Assembly: GCA_036873135.1 (NCBI GenBank) | Contig: JAPTYO010000047.1 | Coordinates: 62,001 to 126,000 of the forward strand | Reading direction: 5' to 3' | From: Clarkia xantiana subsp. parviflora | Lineage: Eukaryota > Streptophyta > Magnoliopsida > Myrtales > Onagraceae | DNA: 64,000 bases | Part shown: positions 55,441 through 64,000 of the stretch, in pieces | Numbering within the stretch: the stretch's first letter is position 1 | Layout of the letters: each line of letters opens with the position of its first letter | Translations under genes and position numbers: made by a program | Notes under the pieces: generated by a model | What the model was told of the DNA's origin: nothing | Database searches by the model: none | What the model saw: only the letters and a program-made list of their open reading frames with translations

Positions 55441-56460
55441 TAGATCCTTTACTGACTGACATCATCAGATTATTTTTCTAGTAAAATCAAGAAAGTTACT
55501 AAATGTTAAAAATGTTTCGAATGTAGGGAACAAAATTGGCTGACATGCAGTATTGTTAAAGAAAACTATAACATTTTCTTTAATGAAAGGTACCCTTTGT
55601 TGCTAAAGTTAATTACATACCTATGTTACAAGGAGAGACTTCACCAATTCTGACCAAGGTGAAACTGGAAAATGAAACAATATTCAGCATTTTGACAGAT
55701 GATTAGTAAAACAAATCAGAGAATAGAGGTTGGTGAAAATTGAAAATCCTATCCTTTTCAACATGATATTATTATTATAAAAAAAATCAGAGAATAGAGG
55801 CTGTTATGTTTTATTTTGTTATCATTTTCAACATGATATCATTTAGTTTGTTATCATTTTGTTATGTGATATCATTTAATTTGTTATCATTTTCTTAATA
55901 AAAGAAATCTCTTACCTTAGAGAAAATTAGGACACGTAAGAGAATAACATGATATTATTTAGTTTGTTATCATTTTCAACATGATATAAAAAAACTGTTG
56001 TTAAATAACATGATATCATTTAGTTTGTTCTCTCAATTGTTATTTTGGGTGTAAAATGTGTTTTTTAGTGGGTTATCAGGTTTTAGTTGATTCATTAAGT
56101 TTGTCATTTGTTATTCTCTAATTTATTGATTTTGGATAACTGTTATTTTCTGATTTCATTTAAAGATGATTTTCTTAGTTTGTTATCATCTATTTCTCTT
56201 ATATTTGTCCTAATGTTCTTACGCTTTTATCATTTTATTATTTATTATTAGTAAAAGAAATCAGAGAATAGACACTGTTATTCTTGTTTTTTTTTTTATC
56301 ATAGTCAAACAATAATGTTAAATGATCAGTTTTATAATTATTAAGATGGGAAATAAATAGTCTTTTCCAAAGGTAATGACTGATCCAACTCCAAAACTAA
56401 CGGAGTTCCATTAACCTCTCTTGTTGGCAAATGTGGGTCTATTAAGAATTAGTTGTCTAA
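55441..56460. other. AT-rich spacer with ATGATATCATTTAGTTTGTTATC repeats
   Basis: From about 55760 to 56180 the phrases AACATGATATCATTTAGTTT and TTGTTATCATTTT recur 5-6 times at irregular 40-90 bp intervals. No gene. Confidence 0.5.
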
Positions 56461-56794
56461 ATTTAATTGGCTTGGTCCAAGCTATAGTCTCTCCTATGTT
56501 GGTCTTTATTGATTATGAAAACTCTTTTTGGAATATATGACTCCTCAATTAAGCATATTATGTCTAATAAACCCGTTCTAATATCATGCATGATTGTTAG
56601 ATGTTTTGTTCTTGGAATTCCTTCGGATTAGTAGAAGTCCACTCTTTGAACAAAAATATAAAGACTTCATTGGCAAATGCTTATTTCGAAACCCTAATCC
56701 CTAAATAGAATATATATTTATCCCTGAAGATAGGGAACCCTAATATAGGAGTAATGTCTTAATAAGTGGCACTGTTTGGTTTGTTCTTTTGCAG

Positions 56795-56885
56795 AATAGA
56801 AACATCTCTTTGGTGGAGTCAGGTCACTGATGAGGGGAAGAAGACAAGAACATGGCTTCGTTCCACTCCCGACATCTTCTCTGAG
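56795..56885 (+). other. Exon-like module E, copy 2
   Basis: 91 bp between CTTTTGCAG and GTATATTTTG. One frame is open throughout (IETSLWWSQVTDEGKKTRTW..), but the next copies carry indels or stops in it. Confidence 0.5.
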
Positions 56886-57369
56886 GTATATTTTGATTCT
56901 TTCCTTCTACACTACACAAATGGAATTTTGAATTTGAACTCAACTGTTTGATTCCTTTAAATGGAATGTAGGACACATGGTCTGGTGATTTTGGGTAACT
57001 ATTAATGAGTATTATTTGGGTTTTCCACTTTAAATGTTGGTCCAAGCTATAATCTCTCCTATGTATGGTGAAAACTCTTTTTGGAATATATGACTCCTCA
57101 ACTAAGCATATTATGTCTAATAAACCCGTTCTATTACCATGCATGATTTTTAGATGTTTTGTTCTTGGAATTCCTTTGGATTAGGAGAAGTCCACTCTTT
57201 GAACAAAAATATAAAGAATTCATTGGCATATGCTTATTTCGAAACCCTAATCCCTAAATAGAATATATATTTATCCCCGAAGATGAGGAACCCTAATATA
57301 GGAAACTAGGTTGTTTGATCTGTAGGTAATGTCTTAATAAATGGCACTGTTTGGTTTGTTCTTTTGCAG

Positions 57370-57467
57370 AATAGAAACATCTCTTTGCTGGAGTCAGGAC
57401 AATGATGAGGGGAGGAAGACAAGAACATGGCTTCGTTCCACTCCTGAGTCCTGACATCTTCTCTGAG
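57370..57467 (+). other. Exon-like module E, copy 3
   Basis: 98 bp, TTTTGCAG/..TTCTCTGAG/GTATTTTTTG. A 7-bp insertion (TGAGTCC) relative to copy 2 shifts the frame. Confidence 0.5.
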
Positions 57468-57963
57468 GTATTTTTTGATTCTTTCCTTCTACACTACACA
57501 AATGGAATTTTGAATTTGAACTCAACTGTTTGATTCCTTTAAATGGAATGTTGGACACATGGTATGGTGATTTTGGGTAACTATTAATGAGTATTGGGTT
57601 TTTGACTTTAGATGTTGGTCCAAGCTATAATATCTCCTATGTTGGTCTTTATTGATGGTGAAAACTCTTTGTGGAATATGACTCCTCAACTAAGCATATT
57701 ATGTCTAATAAACCCGTTCTATTATCATGAATGATTTTTAGATGTATTGTTCGTAGAATTCCTCCAGATTAGGAGAAGTCCACTCTTTGAACAAAAATAT
57801 AAAGAATTCATTGACATATGCTCATTTCGAAACCCTAATCCCTAAATAGAATATATAGTTATCCTTATCCCTGAAGATAGGGAACCCTAATATAGGAAAC
57901 TAGGTTGTTTGATCGGCAGGTAATGTCTTAATAAGTGAGACTGTTTGGTTTGTTATTTTGCAG

Positions 57964-58055
57964 AATAGAAACATCTCTTTGCTGGAGTCACGACACTGAT
58001 GAGGGGAGGAAGACAAGAACATTGACTTCGTTCCACTACCGACATCTTCTCTGAG
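57964..58055 (+). other. Exon-like module E, copy 4
   Basis: 92 bp, same borders. One base longer than copy 2. Confidence 0.5.
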
Positions 58056-58250
58056 GTATTTTTTGATTGTTTCCTTCTACACTTCACAAATGGAATTTTG
58101 AATTTGAACTCAGCTCTTTGATTCCTTTAAATGGAATGTAGGACACGTCATGGCCAAAAAAAAAAAAATGTAGGACACGTGGTCAGGTGATTTTGAATAA
58201 CTATTAATGAGTATTTTATTTGGGGTTTCCACTTTAAATGACTGGTGATA

Positions 58251-59099
58251 TGCCAGCATGGTTTGATTTTGATAGTTAATTTTAGTAAGTTACGACCATC
58301 ATCTAGAATGAAATATACGTCTCTCAATTGTACTTTTTTTTTTGGCCAAGTCTCTCAATTGTACTTGAAACACTTAAATATGCAAGTGCATTATTGTTCA
58401 GATCAGATGCTAACTGCAGTCTATTTTTAATTAAAATAAATGTCTAGATCCAAGATCATTCAGCAAAAAAAGTGCATTTCTTATCCAAAATACTCATTTC
58501 TTGTGTTTGCCGTGTCCTGTAATTTGGAATGCTGATTATTTGTTCGATTAGTACTTAAATGATCAAGATGTTAGTGAATAGTGAATCAATAGAATGAAAT
58601 CTAGTTTGTGTTTTTTGAGAACTTTTTGTAGTAGTAGTAAGTATTGTTTTGATCTTTGAATATACCCAATAAGAGCATCTTTTCCTACCAATATAATGCT
58701 TTATTACTACAGTGCCGACCTGTTTTTCAAGCAAAATGATTTGGCTAACTGGGTTTGTTTAATCTAAACTACTCTTATTAATAGAGTAAAGAAGTCCTTA
58801 GCAGTTAGCACTACATGGGAAGATACAAAGCATGACTTTTGAATAATCTTAAACAACCTTAAGAAATTTGTAATTTGAAACTTCTATTTTATCCTTTTTT
58901 TTTTTAATTTGAAAACATTTCTATACTCGGTTGGCCGAGACATTAGTTACAACTGATAAATACTCTTAAATGTGAAATTTGCAGGTTATGTACTAATGTA
59001 ATAGGTAGAAAAATAATCCTGCAGATTTTGTTTTCTTTCTCGAAAGAGTTTGAGGATTGGGTTGGATGAATAATTGATGTATTTTTTAATCTGATGCAG
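58251..59099. other. AT-rich intron-like interval
   Basis: No gene. It ends in TTAATCTGATGCAG, an acceptor-like sequence before module T. Confidence 0.45.
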
Positions 59100-59231
59100 A
59101 CTCCATACTTGAGTGCATCTTTGGAGTTCATTTTAGTGAAAGGGAGAGACAAAGAGCTCCATCCAAAGGGAGGGCAGGCCACCAGCATCAAATCTGCTTT
59201 TGTTCATCACGGGAAGGAATTTCATTTGTAG
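59100..59231 (+). other. Terminal exon-like module T, copy 1
   Basis: Follows CTGATGCAG. One frame reads TPYLSASLEFILVKGRDKEL, continues HPKGGQATSIKSAF, and ends at TAG 59229. Copies at 60616 and 63463 diverge with indels. Not recognised. Confidence 0.45.
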
Positions 59232-59449
59232 CACTTCTGCAAGGCCTACAATGTAGAATGTAAACAGTTTTTTGGGCCTAGAATTTAAATTTAAATAGAA
59301 TTAAATGTGTACTGTAGTTGAATAGTTGAACTTCACTGGTCCAACCGGTGGGATAAATTAAAGAGACTCGGCCCATTAAATGTAGAGACTCAAGAGACAC
59401 AATAATTAATTGTCACCAGCTAAGCACTAGGTTTTACTATTTAAGCTAC

Positions 59450-60760
59450 CTGCAAACAGCCGTGTCTGTCGCTCTTTCATTTTTTCCGTCTCTCTCCCTT
59501 CTCTCTACATCTCTCTCTCCGTCTCTTTCTGCGACTTCCGACTTTCTCTCTCGGTCACGACAGCCACCTCCTGCTCCGACGATCCGCTCTCTTCTTCTCC
59601 GCTGCGGTTCGTTTGCTTTCATCTTTTCGTCATCTGTTTATTTGCGAGTAACTCAGTGTTAGTTTTTAACGATTGTTCCTTCGTTATCTGTCTTACACGA
59701 ACAAAAACCAACGATTTTCTGTATCTTTCTTAACATATCTGTTTTTCAATCATTTCGTTGCTGATTTAACTGAAAGTCCTCCGTTGCTGTTTTGTTGATC
59801 AGTTGTTGCTATGACTGATGGACTCAAGGAATTATGAGGCACATCGATTAGCGTAGGAAGACGATGATAACAAGACTTCTTCAGTCCATTTTTTTGAGGT
59901 ATTTTTCCGTTTCTATTACACTAGACACAGATGGGGGATATACGCTTGTGTTAGAATTTGAAACTGAAATTTGTTATTCAATTTAAGATTTGAAATTTGA
60001 TTTCACATTTGAAATTAAAAAATTCATTTGAAATTCAATTTATGATTTGAAATTTGAATTTGAATTTCAGTTTTGAAATTTGAAATTTCTATTTGGGTTA
60101 GATCACATCAAACATACCGTTTCTATGAGAAGATTGACCACACAAAAATTATCGTTCTTGGAACCCTAAACCCAGAAGTCAGAACGTTCACAGTCCATAT
60201 CTTACTTCCTACTTTGTATTTCGTTTTTTCTTCCCTTCCTTTCTCGTAATGTCTGTCCACACCCCCAAACGCCCTCACTTTTTCTTCTTTTTTTGCCCAA
60301 GAATAAGGATACTAGTACAGGAGGACAGCCATGGCGTTGAAGGCTTTGACCGGATTCGTGGAGCTTTGTCCATTGCTGCTAAACGACCTTAAGAATTTTG
60401 TAATTTGAATCTGGAACTACTTTTATCTTATTTTTTTTTTTCAATATTTGGTTGGTCGAAACATTAGCTACAACTGATATATTATATTATTAGAAATAAA
60501 AGCAATAGTCTTAAAATGTTGAGGTAGAAAACAGTTCTGCAGATTTTCCCCCCTGAAATAAGTTTGAGGATTGTGGTTGGATTAATAATTGATGCATTTT
60601 CTTAATCTGATGCAGACTCCATACTTGAGTGCATCTTTGGAGTTCATTTTGGTGAAAGGGAGAGACAAAGAGCTCCATCCAAAGGGCGGGTAGGCCACCA
60701 GCATCAACTGTCCCATGCCTCTAACCCCCACTTGTTCATCCGTATCACAACTGCGATGTT
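59450..60760 (+). other. Gene-like unit III (CT-rich leader, modules E and T)
   Basis: A leader of CTCTCTC-rich DNA (59470-59600) resembles a plant 5' UTR. Module E copy 5 lies at 59803-59898 (between GATCAG and GTATTTTTCC), a TTTGAAATT-rich tract follows, and module T copy 2 begins at 60616 after CTGATGCAG. No joined coding frame is evident. Confidence 0.4.
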
Positions 60761-61439
60761 TAGTTTTGAGGTCAGTTTATTTTTACTTTGTTTTTGCTTT
60801 TCTTATTTCAAATTCATGGTACTTTGTCTAATAATGACATTACATTAGAAATGTCCTAGTTCTTACTTTACCATATAGTATTTTCTTCTAACTTGACCAT
60901 GAGATCCCATGCCAAGGCTAATTAATGATAATTTTTTCCTCACTACGTGATCTGTAAACATGAAAACCTTTCCCCCCTCTATTTGAGTAAGAGTATTCCC
61001 AAATCTGCTTTTGTTCATCGCTAACAAAATTGTTGCTGGAAGAAATTTCATTTGGTACCCTTCGAATTTCTCACAACCAAATGGTGATTGACTGGAGTTT
61101 TAGAATTTAATTTGAAATTCGAAAATGAATTTGGTTAAAAATTTATTCTGAAATCTGAAATTCAAAAGATGAAATTTGAAAATCGAAATCCGAAGCTTAT
61201 AATTAGAAATTAGAAATTTAACATTTAAATTTTGAAAGTTGAAATTCAGATTTGGAATTCTAAAGTCAAAATTGTGTAATTTGAAACTGTAATTTGAAAT
61301 GTTTACTTTTGAATCCGACTTTGAACTTTGAATTCAAGTGTCATATTTCTATGTGGTTGGATGAGTGTGTTTGAATTTGGATTTGAAATTTCAAAACAGA
61401 AGATTATAGCAGCTTAGATCATATTGGCTCTAATTTGCA

Positions 61440-63560
61440 TATGAGATGAACAACCATCGACGTGGCTCACCTCCCTAGACGTCGGACACCAGATCTGTGT
61501 TGTGCGGAAGAAGTTGGCCCTTCTTCACCGCTAATTGTGCATGCATCCTCCCCTCCTCTGGTATCTTTGAAACTACAACCATCATACTTTTTAACTGGTT
61601 TGTTAATAAATTTTGCAGCAAATCATCTTCAGACTCTAGTAAGGACACTGATTAGAGGAGGAAGACAAAGAGAAAAATACTTCTTTGATCCACTTCTCTG
61701 AGGTATTTTTCCGACTGTTTCTATTAGCACTCTAAACAAATGTGGAATTGGCTTGCATGTTAGAATTTCTATCAATCTTTATTTTTGGTTTTCTTCTTTA
61801 AACGCAAGATACTTAGTTTAATAATGATGGTAGTAAGCAATGTTTACCGTTGTAACTTATCCATACAATAAAGAATTCTTTCGAATTTCAAACTTGAATA
61901 TGAAATTTGGAACTTTTTTTAAATCTTATTTTAATTTTTTGGATATAAAGTTTGAATTAGAAATTAGAAGTTGAAACTTTAATTTGAATTAGAAATTAGA
62001 AGTTGAAACTTTAATTTATCTTATTTTTTTAACATCGGTAAAACTTTTTTATACTTTTAATTGAAACATCAGAAATAAATAACATAATTATAGAAATAAA
62101 ATATGCAATAATTTAAAATTGTGAAATCTTCAGGGAAATGTACATTTAAAAAGAATGTGTTCTCATGATAGTAAATTAGCAATGTTTTTTCATGATATTA
62201 AATTAGCAATGTTATCTCATTTATCTTTTCCATGCTCTTGAAATGAATTAATAATGAAGCTTTTTATTTATGATTTTTAAATATAAATGCCCCTAAGTTT
62301 TAAATCAATTTTAACAATTTCCAAAATTCTTAAGAATTTAGGGTATACTATTGCCAATTCTGCTTTTCTTCATCACAAACAAATTTCTCATTGGAAGGAA
62401 TACCATTTGGTGCCCTTAAATTTGTCACAACCATCAACCGTTGAATTTGTATGGTCATATTGTTGAAAATTATTACGATAAACTTTGCGAATTTGAAAAT
62501 GCACAAGTTCTTTTATAATTGCTCACTGAATCAGTGTTATCTTATATAGTTAAGGTCCTTGGCATTGATCGTAGGAAGTCATGATCTCATAAATTTCAAA
62601 TGATCTTGAATAATCTTAATTAGGAATATTCTATTTTGTAGTTTATGTTTACAAGTGATGTTACATGTTATCTATACGATCATTTTAGGAATAATAATGT
62701 TTTGTATTATGTTTAATAATAGTACAGATACTTATATACACAAACCAACAGCAAACATAGTAGTATATATTTTAAGAAATAAAATAATATATATTTATCC
62801 ATATAGATGAGAAATCCCATTATAGGAAACTAGATTGTTTCAAAAATGATTTTACACATACTTCATATTTTTTCAGGTATATTTTCGGCTCTTTTTTTCT
62901 ATGTTGATCAGTTTTGATACCTTAAATTGCAATGATCAGTTATATGGTTTGATTTTTCAAACTTTTTTTCTTAAATCAAATAGGAATACCATAATTGTAC
63001 TGTATGAGTTTTGTCCCTTAGAAGCTAGATTGTTTATGTAACTGAGCATGCTTGCATTAGTTGACTAAAAGTTTCAAGGCTGAACTATTTAATGAAAACT
63101 GAAAATGTGCAAGACATTCGACATCTTATCTTATGCGTGTTTTCGATTATTTTGGTTATACACAGTTGAATTTTTATTCAAGTATATTACTCCTTTAAAT
63201 GTACTTCAGGTGAGGTGACCTGAGGTGATGAAACCTCACGCATGAGATGACTCCTTTATCTCATTCGTGTAGGGAAATGTACAGATATTATAGATTGAGA
63301 GTATGATAATATAGAGGAAGTTTTCTTTTAATATTTGCTCCCTGCATTAGAGTTTACCTACTCTTTTAATTAATAGAGTAACCAAAGTATGGTTACGAAA
63401 TTTGTAATTTGAAATTTCCTTTTTATCTTATTTAATTGATGCATTTTCTGTTTCTCATGCAGGCCCCATACTTGAGTGCATTTTTGGAGTTCATTTTGGT
63501 TAAAGGGAGAGACAAAGAGGTTCTTCAAACGGAGGGTAGGTCACAACATTAACCTCCATT
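61440..63560 (+). other. Gene-like unit IV (leader block, modules E and T)
   Basis: 61448-61600 repeats the CATCGACGTGGCTCACC block of 54410. Module E copy 6 lies at 61619-61702 (TTTTGCAG/..CACTTCTCTGAG/GTATTTTTCC). Module T copy 3 begins at 63463 after TTTCTCATGCAG with CCCATACTTGAGTGCA. The DNA between is AT-rich with TTTGAAATT words. No coding frame. Confidence 0.4.
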
Positions 63561-64000
63561 CTGTCATTCGTATTGCAGCTTTGATGGTTTTGATGTTATA
63601 TTTTTTAAACTTTGTTTTTGCTTTCCTTATTTCAAACTCATGGTGTACTTAGTCTAATGTGAAAATTAAGGATACATTTTTTCCCCATTACATCATGCTC
63701 TCTAAACATGAACCCCTTTTTTCCTCTCTATTTGAGTAGATTTCAAATGATCTTGAACTTAATTTGGATTTAGTCTATTGTGTAGTTTATGCTTATCAAT
63801 GATATTGCATGTTTATATCCATTCTTAGCTATACCAACGTTTAAGGAATAACAATCTTTTGATAGCTTACTGAGTTTCTCCTATTTCATATTGATTCTCT
63901 TTCGAGAATCTATTTATTGTATTAATTTGTGTCTGTGTTTCAATTCGATGCTCATTAAGTTAATTATAAGTGGAAGAGTTTAAATTCGTTGCTGTTACAG
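63561..64000. other. AT-rich sequence, no gene seen
   Basis: Continues with phrases also found after module T at 60720-61020 (TGCTTTTCTTATTTCAAA, CTCTATTTGAGTA), so the duplicated unit extends at least to about 63745. Confidence 0.45.

Larger units (their letters stand above)
56460..58250 (+). repeat. ~585-bp tandem triplication of exon-like module plus intron-like DNA
   Basis: TGGTCCAAGCTATA starts near 56474, 57041 and 57617. The exon-like module starts at 56795, 57370 and 57964 (steps 575 and 594). Between them all copies share AAACCCTAATCCCTAAATAG and CACTGTTTGGTTTGTT. Divergence is a few percent. Confidence 0.85.

Noticed and set aside
54760..61400. Telomere-like 7-mer repeats (TTTGAAA)
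   Set aside because: Spacing is irregular and the word is not the plant telomere repeat TTTAGGG; it is degenerate AT-rich microsatellite.

Overview
The window is nuclear DNA of a flowering plant, probably a eudicot with a repeat-rich genome. The evidence is one multi-intron plant gene with GT..AG splice sites, LTR retrotransposons of the Ty3/gypsy Tat type, hAT and Mutator-like non-autonomous elements, a Helitron-type end and a satellite array. I see no bacterial or organellar gene block and no tRNA, rRNA or CRISPR locus. The species cannot be named from the sequence.

Layout. 1-1734: 3' end of a Tat-like gypsy element (partial antisense extra ORF, polypurine tract, LTR). 3057-5915: the one gene that looks intact, a seven-exon RlmI-type PUA/SAM methyltransferase (443 aa). 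6382-20.6 kb: a large decayed Tat-like element with an LTR, sense gag-protease, a second gag-like module where reverse transcriptase should be, an 11-copy 142-bp tandem array, and an antisense extra ORF of the Transposase_28 (PF04195) type. That antisense gene is broken by foldback elements nested inside one another (13386-17769 and 19356-20054). 21712-23414: another foldback element.

22006-39066: an 8.02-kb direct tandem duplication. Each copy holds part or all of a foldback element, an AT-rich MITE, a reversed gypsy LTR, a 63-bp repeat array and an extra-ORF pseudogene. Each copy later received its own hAT element, and the other copy preserves the empty site. 38864-51310: a composite satellite domain. 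Blocks of short palindromes spaced at 33 bp alternate with runs of a 167-bp satellite whose monomers carry a 20-bp perfect palindrome. A CACTA-like terminus lies at every hairpin/satellite junction. 51.3-53.4 kb: an intronless MFAP1-like pseudogene and another exon-like fragment upstream of a Helitron-type 3' end. 53.8-63.6 kb: several diverged copies of a spliced-looking, mostly non-coding unit, with one 91-bp exon-like module amplified at least six times.

The genes do not form a pathway. The methyltransferase is a roughly 3-kb gene island between transposon deposits. The elements most worth a second look are the 33-bp hairpin array with its linked satellite, the GGTACC-rich foldback superfamily, the gag-protease-gag arrangement, and the exon-amplified units at 54-63 kb. 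All boundaries were read by eye; no alignment or database search was run.
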